Below, one piece after another: positions 56,046-64,000 of a stretch of DNA of 64,000 bases (within the stretch, counting starts at the first letter, position 1; the number at the start of each line of letters is the position of its first letter). The translations under genes were made by a program, and so were the position numbers. Source of the DNA: CAVPFA01 sp963703655 (GTDB taxonomy: Bacteria > Actinomycetota > Acidimicrobiia > Acidimicrobiales > Bog-793); NCBI GenBank assembly GCA_963703655.1, contig CAVPFA010000003.1:310001-374000 (forward strand), written 5' to 3'. Below the pieces are notes generated by a model. The model was not told where the DNA came from, made no database searches, and saw only the letters and a list, made by a program, of their open reading frames with translations.

Positions 56046-57594
56046 TCAGTTGACCTGTCGGTCCCGTCCTTCCCAGAAGGCCTGCCGAAGCTTGAATTTC
56101 TGGAGCTTGCCCGTCGCCGTTCGCGGCAGCACGTTCCGAAACTCAATTCTCGTCGGGCACTTGAAGTGCGCCATCTCGGCTCTGCAGAACTCGATCATCT
56201 CTTGTTCTGTCGACGTTGCTGTCAGGACGAAGCACGAGAAGAGCCATCACGGTCTCGCCCCACTTGTCGTCTGGGACGCCGATCACGGCCGCCTCTGCGA
56301 CTGCGGGGTGACCGTAGAGGACGTCTTCGACCTCGATCGAGGAGACGTTCTCTCCCCCCGTGATGATGACGTCCTTCTTGCGATCGGAGATCACGAGGTA
56401 CGGACCGTCCATGTAGCCACCATCGCCGGTGTGGAACCATCCGTCGACGAGGACCTTCGCCGAGTCCTCCGGCTGGTTCCAGTAGCCGGCGAAGACCTGG
56501 TTCGCACGGGCGCAAACCTCGTCGTTCTCGTCGATGCGCAAGCTCACGCCGATCGCAGGCGTGCCGGCTCGGGAGATCCGCCGCGCGCGGTCGTGAGGCT
56601 CGAGGCCGTCCCATTCCGCCGGCGCACGGTTGATCGTGAGCAGCGGGGCCGTCTCTGTGAGGCCGTAGATCTGGATGAACTCCCAGCCGAGCTCGGTCTC
56701 GACGCGTTCGATGACGCTCGTAGGCGGAGCGGCGCCGGCGACGACGACGCGTACGGTCCCCCGTCCGGGCACGGGCTCGTCACGGGCGCTGCGCCGTGCC
56801 GCCGCATCGAGGATCGCCGCCACGACCGCCGGGGCCCCACACATGAGCGTCACCCCCTCTGTTGCGACGCGCCGCAGTATCTCCTCGCCGTCCACCTTGC
56901 GGAGCACGACGTGTCGTGCGCCCATCCCGGTGGCCGCGTACGGCATTCCCCACCCGTTGCAGTGGAACATCGGCAGTGTGTGCAGGAGCACGTCCCGGTC
57001 GGTAACCGTCGTGTGCCAGCCGAACGTCATGGCGTTGATCGAGCAGTTGCGGTGCGTGAGCTCCACTCCTTTGGGCCTCGCGGTCGTGCCCGAGGTGTAG
57101 TTGATCGAGCACGTCGCGTTCTCGTCGGGGTCCCAGTGCTTCGGGCTGCGTCCGTCTGCGATCGGGGCGAACAGCCCGGCGTCCGCAACGCCATCCATCA
57201 CGATCCGCTCGCGAGCCACCACCTGGCGAAGCGGCTCGTCGTACTCCGGGTCGACGAGGAGCACCTCTGCACCTGAATGGTCGACCACGTACTCGACCTC
57301 GGACGCGGTGAGCCGGAAGTTGACCGGCACGAGGGCTCTCCCCGAACCGCTCACGCCGAAGAACGCGATGAGGAAACGAGCCGCGTTCGGGCTCACGATC
57401 GCGACCCGCCCGCCGACGGGTACCCCGAGGTCGTCGAGCGCGCCGGCAAGGCCGAGCGCTCGTTGCTGGACCTCGCGGTAGGTCATCTGCCCGAGGCTGC
57501 CCGGAACACTCGCCTCGTCGACGACTGCCACGCGACCGCCGAAGACGTAGGCGGCGCGGTCAAGAAAGTCCGAAACGGTAAGAGGCACGAACAT
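56046..57594 (-). CDS. AMP-forming acyl-CoA synthetase (one frame break)
   Basis: The ~515-residue enzyme activates a fatty or aromatic acid to its CoA thioester through an acyl-AMP. It shows the AMP motif INYTSGTTARPKGVELTHRN near residue 165, IYGLTETAPLLTI, and GWFHTGDGGYMD. ISDRKKDVIITGGENVSS carries the hinge residues, and TATGKLQKFKL at the end carries the catalytic lysine. The last part is in a different frame after about 56208, where one surplus base separates NVD from EQEMIEFCRAEMAHFKC. The stop at 56046 is therefore used. GGAGGG precedes the ATG at 57594. Confidence 0.92.
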
Positions 57595-57709
57595 GGCACC
57601 CTCCCCCTCGGTCCCGGCTCCGGTCACCAGGTGTGGAGCCACAGCATGCCTTTCGGCGCAGGCCTCGCCCGCCATGATGTCGTGCGGTAGGTGCCTCGGC
57701 TAAGACTCG

Positions 57710-59266
57710 GTGGTGGCCGGTCCGCCAACTCTTGATCCGCTCGCGCTGGCGCTCGCAACATCGGAGTGGAACGGCCACGGCATCTATCTCGGCTCGTCCC
57801 TCGGGACCTCCCGCGGTCACCCGGCCGGCTCCCCGCGCAGGTGGCCCCTGCCGCGCGCCCGAGCCGCCGACCCGTGCGTCCCTGTGTTCGCGCGCCCGCA
57901 GCACGGCGTGCTTCTGCTGGGTCCGCCACGTTCGGGAAAGACGGCCACCGTCGTCGTGCCGAACGTACTGGCGGCCTGCGGACCGGTCATCACCGCGTCC
58001 ACCAAGGCCGACGTCCTCGCCTCGACGTGGGCGGCCAGGGCCCGCCTCGGCCCCGTCCTTCTCTACGACCCGAGTGGCTCGGTGCCTTGTCCCCCTGGAG
58101 TCGAACGCGTGGCGTGGTCGCCACTCGGCCTCGCAGCGACGTGGGACGGCGCCGTCCTCGTCGCTGAGTCGATGGTGCACGCCGCGCGCCCCGGCGCCGA
58201 TCGGGGCGACGCGGTGCACTGGAGCGAACGTGCCGGCGCGCTCCTCGCCGTGGTGTTCCATGCCGGGGCTCTCGAAGGCCGGACGGTTCCCCAGGTGGTG
58301 GCCTCTGTCGACCGGCACGATCCCGACGAGGCACGGGCGGCCCTGGCGCGCCACGGAGCTGACCGGGCGCTCAATCTCCTGGAGGGCATCGTCGAGACCG
58401 ACGGTCGCGAGCAGAGCGGAATCTGGTCCACGGCTTCGGGCGTGCTGGCCGGCTACAGGACCGACGCTGCTCTTCGGTCCTCGGAGGGACGCAGCCTCGA
58501 CTGCGCCGAGCTCCTCGCCAGCCGGGGGACGTTGTACGTGTGCGCGGGCAGCGATCATCAGCGGCATGCGGCCCCCCTCGTGGCCGGGCTTCTCCGCGAG
58601 GTCCGGTCCGCCGCTTACCAGCGCTCGCTGTTCAAGGCCGTAGCAGCCTCGGTCGACCCCAGGGTCGCAGCGTCGTCGGCTCGTGCAAGCCCGCCGCTGC
58701 TCGTCGTCCTCGACGAGCTGGCGAACATCGCCCCGCTCCACGACCTACCGACTCTCGTGGCGGAGGGCGGCAGCCAGGGAGTCGTGACGCTCGCCTGCCT
58801 GCAGGACCTCGCACAGGCCCGGGCGCGGTGGGACCACGAGGCGGACGGATTCCTGTCGCTCTTCGGGACCAAGCTCATCTTTCCGGGCATCGGCGACACA
58901 CGTACCCTCGAGGCAATCTCGCTTCTCGCCGGGGAGCACGAGGTGCCAACGGTTTCGGTGACACGACCAGCGCGCCGGCGCTGGCTCGGCGGCGGAGGTC
59001 GTGGTGCGACGCGGACGGTGTCGACGCGAAAGGAACGCCTTCTCCCCGTCGACGCCATCGCTCGAGGGCGGCCGGGATGCATTCTCGGCCTCGACGGCAC
59101 CGAGCCCGGCTTCCTGCGGATGACTCCCTGGTATTCCAGCTCCCCGTGGCGCGATGCCGTCATGGACGGCAGGGTGCGAGCCCGCGCTCGTTACGGCCTT
59201 TCGATGTCCCTCGAGGCGGCCCCCGGCGCAAGGTCAATTCGCGGGCGAACGCGCGAGCTGGAATAG
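57710..59266 (+). CDS. VirD4/TraG-like type IV coupling protein ATPase
   Basis: The 518-residue protein is a conjugal coupling protein ATPase. Walker A is LLGPPRSGKTATVVVPN near residue 70 and Walker B is LLVVLDELANIAPLHDLP near 335, followed by the TraG-type GSQGVVTLACLQDLAQARAR. The N-terminal transmembrane helices seen in classic VirD4 are absent, so it is soluble, or the helices are in another gene. It should deliver a relaxase-DNA complex to a secretion channel. It faces the MobF relaxase gene with a 31-bp gap. No other T4SS channel gene lies in the window. Confidence 0.9.
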   Translation: MVAGPPTLDPLALALATSEWNGHGIYLGSSLGTSRGHPAGSPRRWPLPRARAADPCVPVFARPQHGVLLLGPPRSGKTATVVVPNVLAACGPVITASTKADVLASTWAARARLGPVLLYDPSGSVPCPPGVERVAWSPLGLAATWDGAVLVAESMVHAARPGADRGDAVHWSERAGALLAVVFHAGALEGRTVPQVVASVDRHDPDEARAALARHGADRALNLLEGIVETDGREQSGIWSTASGVLAGYRTDAALRSSEGRSLDCAELLASRGTLYVCAGSDHQRHAAPLVAGLLREVRSAAYQRSLFKAVAASVDPRVAASSARASPPLLVVLDELANIAPLHDLPTLVAEGGSQGVVTLACLQDLAQARARWDHEADGFLSLFGTKLIFPGIGDTRTLEAISLLAGEHEVPTVSVTRPARRRWLGGGGRGATRTVSTRKERLLPVDAIARGRPGCILGLDGTEPGFLRMTPWYSSSPWRDAVMDGRVRARARYGLSMSLEAAPGARSIRGRTRELE

Positions 59267-59297
59267 GCCGCGCATCGTTTCGCCGGGTCGACGCGTC

Positions 59298-61691
59298 TCA
59301 TCGAGATCGGCCGTGCGCCTCCAGCGAGCGCCGGCCCTTTGTTGGCGTTATCGCCTCGAGGGCTCGGACGGCATCTCGAACGACCAGGCGAGTCGCGGCC
59401 AGGTCCGCCGGAGCTGCGGCTCCGAGAGAGCGCGCGACGCGCGGGTCACCGAGGGCGCGCTCGTGATCGTCGACCGACCAGCTCCGCCGGAAGGTTTCGA
59501 TCGCTGCCGCGCCGGCGCGCCAGGCCGCGCGCCCGGAGGCACGCTCCGGGATCGTCCCGAGCTCCGAAACGAGATACCGCGGCCTGGCGACCTCAGCCGC
59601 CCGGCCGAGCCGCTCGAGCCTGTCGCCGCCCGGGGGAACGATCGCCACCTGGACGCACCCCCGAGGCGGGCCACCCTCGAGTGCCTTCGGCAGCGCACCG
59701 AGAGTGACGATCGGGCGGGCCGGGCCCCCGTGCGCCTGCCCGCTGGCCAGTCGACGCGCCTCGACAACCTCGTCGGGCGAGCCGCCGGCGTCTCGGAGCG
59801 CGTCACGCAGTGCGCCGACAACCGCCCCGTCGCTTGCGACGAGTAGTGGACGCTCCCCCTCGGTTCGGCCGCGGTGCCAGGTCGCGAGCATTGCCTCCCG
59901 TGCCGCGGGACCACTTGTCACGACGACGACCGTCCGGCCGGCAAAACGGTGCTCTTCCGCCACACCCGCTCCGCCCTCCGGGACCGTTGACCTCTCCGGC
60001 GCCTGGCCGCCGACCGCGAGCGGACTGAGGTGGGGCGCGAGGATTGCGGCGGTACCGACGTGGGTCTCGAGTGCTGCGGCGGGAGCGAACAGGACGATCC
60101 GGCCTTCGCTCGCCAAGGCGGACTCGACGACCGACGAAAGCTCCCAAGGCCCCAGGCGGTGGGCCTCGGCCACCACGACAATGCCCGCTCGGGTGCACCC
60201 CGTCGGTTGCCCGCCGGCAAAGGCGGAGGTCTCGATGCCCGTGACCGACTCGAAGGAGGCCGCAGCCGGGCGGCCGGGCGCAACTGCGGCGACAGAGGCT
60301 TCGGGGTCGCGTGCGAGACCGCCGATCGCGTCGAGCGCCGCGAGCCGGCCGCCGGAGTGGTAGGCCAGCAGGAAGACCGCATCGGGGCGCTCCTGCACGA
60401 TCTTCTCGAGCCGCTCTTGAACCTCGAGGACCGCAGCTGTCGTGTAGAGCGGCTCGGCGACTCCACCCGGGATCGATCGCCCGGAGGTGGTCCGGAGTCT
60501 CCGGTTGGACGGGCGAGCCTGCGGCGGGAGAGGAATGAGCAAGCCTTCCGCCAGCAGGCCTTCGACATCGCGCTCGATCTCCGCGACCGGGGCGCCCGAT
60601 GGCAGGGACGCGCAGCGGGACCGGACGAGCTCACCTCGCCGGCACGTGCCGTCTCGGGCGGCAACGCCGTGCTCGCCGAGCGTCCACTCCGCCCACCGGT
60701 CGGCCGGCACGCGGCGGTCCGCTGGCGCAACGCCTACGTCCGGGGCGGGTCGAACCTCCGGGCGCGACCGCCCGAGGACCGAGGCGAGCCGTGCATCGGA
60801 AACGCCGAGCCGGTACGAGCGCTCGCGCCAGATCGACACGAGCTCCTCGTAAGGGGTCGCCAGATCCTTGTCGGGCCGGGTTCGAGCCGATGCGATGCGC
60901 GCAGCACGAGGACCGGAACGGCCGGTTTGGGCGAGCGCCGCCTGGATCTCGGCCGAGCGGCGGGAGAAGGCACGGCTGACGCTCGGGTCAATGCCGGCGA
61001 GGTCGGCCCAAGTGCCGGTCAGCTCGCGCCACGAGACACCGAGCCGGCGCGTGAGCTCGGAGCGCAGCTGCGTCTCGTAAAGGGCACGCGCTGTCTGCAG
61101 CTCGAGGAAGAGGCCGCGGGCATCCAGGGCGGACCAGAGGCCGTCCGGGCCGGGGGCCAGGTTCGCGACGAGAACGTGGCTGTGGAGGTGGGGATCGGGA
61201 GCGCGGCTCGTGCGGTGCACGAACGCGGCGGCGACAAAGCCCCCGGCCGGGACGGCCGACTGGGCCCCGCCGTGAGCGAGCGTGCGCCGGACCCGCGCGC
61301 CGCGTCGTTCCAGGTACCCGAGCGCAGCGGCGGACGCTTCCTCGTGGCCGGCCCGCACCTGCGTCCGAACCTCCTCGGGAGCGAGCGCATGCAGCACGCT
61401 CACCGATTTTGGGGTGGAGTAGGTGCAGTCGTAAGCAGCTACACGCACTCGGTCGTGGTTCGCGGACAGCACCTCGCCGGTGACGGGGTCGACGCCTCCG
61501 AGCAATGCGCGCAGCGCGCGGCCGTCTACGTCCCCGGCGAGGCCGAGCGATGCAGCCGCTCGCCCGAGCCAGCGACCCTCGGGCTCGACGAGCGCGCCGG
61601 CGCCGGCCGGACCCGCGTCCTCGCGGCCGGAGGCCACCGTCGCGAGGTAGTAGCCCTCCCTCCCCCGAGCCACCTTCGCAACGCTCAGCAC
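59298..61691 (-). CDS. MobF-family (TrwC-like) conjugative relaxase
   Basis: The ~797-residue protein nicks DNA at an origin of transfer and carries the strand. The N-terminal relaxase domain begins VLSVAKVARGREGYYL, contains YDCTYSTPKSVSVLHAL, and has the three-histidine metal site PDPHLHSHVLVANL at ~160-175. The C-terminal ~500 residues include an AAA-like helicase region, though the usual Walker A is not obvious. The catalytic Tyr should be near residue 15-25, where GYYL and YLATV supply candidates. The GTG at 61691 is used because the domain begins there. Confidence 0.9.
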   Translation of the reverse strand: MLSVAKVARGREGYYLATVASGREDAGPAGAGALVEPEGRWLGRAAASLGLAGDVDGRALRALLGGVDPVTGEVLSANHDRVRVAAYDCTYSTPKSVSVLHALAPEEVRTQVRAGHEEASAAALGYLERRGARVRRTLAHGGAQSAVPAGGFVAAAFVHRTSRAPDPHLHSHVLVANLAPGPDGLWSALDARGLFLELQTARALYETQLRSELTRRLGVSWRELTGTWADLAGIDPSVSRAFSRRSAEIQAALAQTGRSGPRAARIASARTRPDKDLATPYEELVSIWRERSYRLGVSDARLASVLGRSRPEVRPAPDVGVAPADRRVPADRWAEWTLGEHGVAARDGTCRRGELVRSRCASLPSGAPVAEIERDVEGLLAEGLLIPLPPQARPSNRRLRTTSGRSIPGGVAEPLYTTAAVLEVQERLEKIVQERPDAVFLLAYHSGGRLAALDAIGGLARDPEASVAAVAPGRPAAASFESVTGIETSAFAGGQPTGCTRAGIVVVAEAHRLGPWELSSVVESALASEGRIVLFAPAAALETHVGTAAILAPHLSPLAVGGQAPERSTVPEGGAGVAEEHRFAGRTVVVVTSGPAAREAMLATWHRGRTEGERPLLVASDGAVVGALRDALRDAGGSPDEVVEARRLASGQAHGGPARPIVTLGALPKALEGGPPRGCVQVAIVPPGGDRLERLGRAAEVARPRYLVSELGTIPERASGRAAWRAGAAAIETFRRSWSVDDHERALGDPRVARSLGAAAPADLAATRLVVRDAVRALEAITPTKGRRSLEAHGRSR

Positions 61692-61999
61692 CGGCCTTGG
61701 ATACGCCCGGCGCCGACCGACCGACCTACCGGTGCGTCGCCGGCGGGCCGCGCCAAGGCCGGGCTGCGCTAACAGGTCCCGCCCGGGCTGGCAGCCCGGC
61801 ACGGCGGGCCGCGACCTGCAAGAGCCCTCTTCACGAAGTGCCGCGGGATGGCGTAAATTACCGTTGGGTCCTCGGGGACATGTCGGACCGAAGAGCCGGT
61901 AATCGCGGGGGTGAGAGCCGGCCACGCAGGTGGCACTTGCCGAAGAGTCGTTCCCCCTGTGACAGACCCCGAGGGCCCGCATCGCGCACGGCAGGGCCG
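61692..61999. other. 308-bp gap between fused PafBC and relaxase, candidate oriT
   Basis: The interval holds no gene but has two notable foldbacks. The first is CCGGGCT/AGCCCGG at 61783-61798. The second is nested: ATTACCG (61857-61863) pairs with CGGTAAT (61897-61903), and inside it GGTCC (61867-61871) pairs with GGACC (61885-61889). An AT-rich GTAAATTAC lies at the outer stem. Origins of transfer recognised by MobF relaxases lie near the relaxase gene and combine inverted repeats with a nick site, so this region is a fair candidate. It could also be a leader or terminator. Confidence 0.4.
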
Positions 62000-64000
62000 C
62001 TACGGGCGGTAGCGCTCCAGGGCCCGCCGGGCCGCCTTCGCGCCGGCGTCGGCCAGCGCCGGCGGTTGCAGCACCTCGGCGCCCGGTCCGAGCAAGAGGA
62101 GCAAGCGACCGAACCAGCCCTCCGCGTCGCTGACGGGCAGGGTCGCAACCAGCCGGCCGTCTCCGAGCTCCTCGAGCTCGCCGGTCACAAGCCCCTCCAC
62201 CGCAAAACGAGCCTCAGACGGCAGTACGACCCGCGCTAGGACTGCGTCGGACCCGCCGAGGAAGGCTTCCGGCCTGGTCAACGCGTGGCGCTCGGCTGCC
62301 GGTAGCGAAGTCGCGTCCCGGCCGGGAAGTCCCGTCGTCCGCACGGCCTGCACGCGGTCGATCTGAAATCTCCGCAAGCCACCTGCACGTTGGCACCACC
62401 CGTCCAGGTACCACCTTCCTTCCCGGACGACGGCCTGGTAGGGGTCGACGACCCGCGTCGAGGCCTCGCTCGCCGACGCGGCGAAGTAATCGATCTCGAC
62501 CTGCTCGCCGGCAGCTACCGCCGCCTGCAGCGGAGCCAGCGAGGGCGGCGGTGTGATCTCCACGGCGAGACGTGACGATCCGAGCGCCGCCTCGAGCTTC
62601 GCCAGCGCCGCCGCGAGGTCTCCTTCGCCATCGGCTCCGGGCACGGCGAGCAGCGCTCGAGCGGCTGCTGCGAGGGCCAAGCCTTCCTCGGGCGTGAGCC
62701 GCCGCGGACGAGCCAGCTCCCTCAGTCCCTCGGCCACGACTCGGTCCTCGTCGATCAACAGGTCGATCAGCTGATCTGGGGTGTACGGCGGTACGCCGCA
62801 ACAGGCGGCGAGCTCGAGGTCACGGAGGAGCTCGGTCTCGCTGACGGAATAGCGGGCGGCCAGGTCGGCAAGTCGGGCCTCGCCGACTCTGGCCAGGTAC
62901 ACGAGGATCGCAAGGAGCCGGTTCAGCCGATCGCCGGCCGTCGGCTGTGGCGGCGGCTGCGTGCGCCGGGACACCGGCGCTGGCGGGCCCGGCGGCTCGG
63001 GGGGGCCGGGCGGCTCAGGGGGGCCGGGCGGCTCGGGGGGGCCGGGCGGCTCAGGGGGGCCGGGCGGCTCGGGGGGGCCGGGCGGCTCCGGGGGGCCCGG
63101 CGGTTCCGGCGGGCCGGGCGGCTCTGGCGCTGCCGTCGGATCTGCTGAGAGCAGCGGCACGGTCGCTTCGCCGGCGGCGGGCTGAGGACGCGCCGCCAGC
63201 TCCTCGAGCCGCCCGACGACGGCCGCCCGCACCTCGGCGGGGCCGATGACTTCGGCGGTGTCACCAAGACCGACAACCCAGTCGACGAAGGCTCGCTGTT
63301 CCGCCGCGGCGACCCGGAGGCGCACGGCGCCCGACGGCTCCCAGGCCTCGACAGAACCGGCACCGAGCGTGCCGACCACGCTCCTCGCGAGACGCGCGTC
63401 CACGACCATGGTCACGTCGACCGGAGCCGGCTCAGCGCCCTCGGACTCGTCGGGAGGCGGTCCCGCCGACGTCGTCTTGCCCCCTATCTTCCAGGGGAGG
63501 AATCGCACCGCTTCCCTCAGATCGAATCCCGACGGCAGGTCGAAGACCGCTGAAGCCCCGCGCGCCGGCGGATCCTCGAAACGGTCGACCCGGAAGGTGC
63601 GCAGCCCCGCGTCGGGTGCGGTCCGGTCGCGCCCGACGAGGTACCAGGCCGTTTGCTTGAACGTGAGCCCGTACGGCTCGACCTCGCGACGCCGGCCCCG
63701 GTAGCCGAAGCTGACGAGGGCGCGATCTCGCACCGCCTCGTGCAGTGGTCCGAGAGCGGGCAGCGACGGCAGCACGGCGATCGGCGGGAGTCCCGGCTCG
63801 GGCACCTCCCCCGTGGCGGCGAGCTTGGCCACCGCGTCGCGCCCGGCTGCGCCGCCGAGCTGCACGGCTGCCACCGCGAAGCTCAGCGCCTGCTCCTCCT
63901 GAGGTTCGAGCCGCAGATCGGGCAGGTAGTAGTCCTCTGGATGGATGCGGTATCCGAGCTGTTCGGCGCCGGCCAGCGGCTCGACGCTGATCGGGATCCC
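62000..64000 (-). CDS. pafBC: fused PafB-PafC WYL-domain regulator (partial, runs off right edge)
   Basis: The part in view encodes ~666 residues of a protein that begins beyond 64000. The PafB-like half (from GIPISVEPLAGAEQLGYRI with EQALSFAVAAVQL to ~residue 290) has one WYL domain, with YLVGRDRTAPDAGLRTFRVDRF. A Pro-rich linker of eight EPPGPP units follows, then PafC-like HTH (RLNRLLAILVYLARVG, LADLAARYSVSETELLRDLE) and WYL domain (VDPYQAVVREGRWYLDGWC). In other actinobacteria PafBC activates DNA-damage genes without LexA. The fused form exists elsewhere, and the linker length is notable. Confidence 0.9.
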   Translation of the reverse strand, partial: GIPISVEPLAGAEQLGYRIHPEDYYLPDLRLEPQEEQALSFAVAAVQLGGAAGRDAVAKLAATGEVPEPGLPPIAVLPSLPALGPLHEAVRDRALVSFGYRGRRREVEPYGLTFKQTAWYLVGRDRTAPDAGLRTFRVDRFEDPPARGASAVFDLPSGFDLREAVRFLPWKIGGKTTSAGPPPDESEGAEPAPVDVTMVVDARLARSVVGTLGAGSVEAWEPSGAVRLRVAAAEQRAFVDWVVGLGDTAEVIGPAEVRAAVVGRLEELAARPQPAAGEATVPLLSADPTAAPEPPGPPEPPGPPEPPGPPEPPGPPEPPGPPEPPGPPEPPGPPEPPGPPAPVSRRTQPPPQPTAGDRLNRLLAILVYLARVGEARLADLAARYSVSETELLRDLELAACCGVPPYTPDQLIDLLIDEDRVVAEGLRELARPRRLTPEEGLALAAAARALLAVPGADGEGDLAAALAKLEAALGSSRLAVEITPPPSLAPLQAAVAAGEQVEIDYFAASASEASTRVVDPYQAVVREGRWYLDGWCQRAGGLRRFQIDRVQAVRTTGLPGRDATSLPAAERHALTRPEAFLGGSDAVLARVVLPSEARFAVEGLVTGELEELGDGRLVATLPVSDAEGWFGRLLLLLGPGAEVLQPPALADAGAKAARRALERYRP
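62981..63124. repeat. 18-bp coding repeat, eight units (EPPGPP)
   Basis: Eight near-identical 18-bp units encode EPPGPP in the linker of the fused PafBC gene. Long G/C runs inside them make slippage and assembly error likely, so the unit number should be treated as uncertain. Confidence 0.9.

Noticed and set aside
60030..61772. Long open frame antisense to the relaxase
   Set aside because: Same GC effect. The relaxase strand has all conserved motifs.

Overview
The window is high-GC bacterial DNA that reads as a chromosomal segment of an actinobacterium. A member of the Acidimicrobiia or a relative is my best guess, by inference from gene content. The evidence is an F420 gene (cofC), mycofactocin genes (mftB, mftC, mftF), an HU protein with a long Lys/Ala/Pro tail, a fused PafB-PafC protein, frequent GTG starts, and many 4-base ATGA/GTGA gene overlaps. 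One tRNA gene (Val, anticodon TAC) is present. No rRNA, CRISPR array, prophage or insertion sequence was seen.

Layout. 0.2-8.5 kb: aquaporin, a secreted S53 (sedolisin-type) peptidase with IPT/TIG repeats, and a heavily frame-broken secreted S8-type peptidase. 9-12.8 kb: a muconolactone-isomerase-like gene, ribH, ribBA and ribD, a 22-bp tandem repeat and a VOC protein. 12.8-22 kb: MFS exporter plus threonine-aldolase-like enzyme, a double winged-helix regulator, then a tightly overlapped DyP peroxidase-mftB-mftC-mftF operon and a Rieske oxygenase. 22-30 kb: Ser/Thr kinase, DUF2252 protein, PAP2 phosphatase with lipid kinase, and a BON-ECF sigma-DUF1059 run. 30-34 kb: gene remnants, hipBA with three evenly spaced operators, DUF488, and a HELGH metallopeptidase. 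34-41.3 kb: a large LuxR-type regulator facing a lower-GC catabolic cluster (beta-propeller lactonase, SnoaL, metallo-beta-lactamase-fold lactonase, FmdB, crotonase resembling 6-oxocamphor hydrolase). 41.3-57.6 kb: tRNA-Val, DUF4232 lipoprotein, glutamate dehydrogenase, acyl-CoA dehydrogenase, RNase HII, an oxyanion (molybdate/tungstate-type) ABC operon with its regulator, GH38 mannosidase, gpsA, cofC, PIG-L deacetylase, HU, and acyl-CoA ligase. 57.7-64 kb: a coupling-protein ATPase and a MobF relaxase facing each other, then the fused PafBC protein, which runs off the right edge.

How genes work together. rib genes make lumazine, but riboflavin synthase (ribE) is not here. The mft genes mature and glycosylate a peptide redox cofactor, yet no precursor peptide (mftA), mftD or mftE is visible and a DyP peroxidase leads the operon. 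The 37-41 kb genes look like a ring-opening and hydrolysis pathway under the LuxR-type regulator. The ABC genes plus the HTH/PBP-like protein form a self-contained uptake and sensing unit. gpsA and cofC sit side by side in central metabolism.

Caveat. By eye, about 24 single-base frame breaks interrupt otherwise well-conserved genes. About 21 behave as one extra base and 3 as one missing base, and nine of the extra-base type fall in the S8 peptidase gene. Most are probably consensus errors of the assembly. Start and end points of those genes span the whole reconstructed gene.
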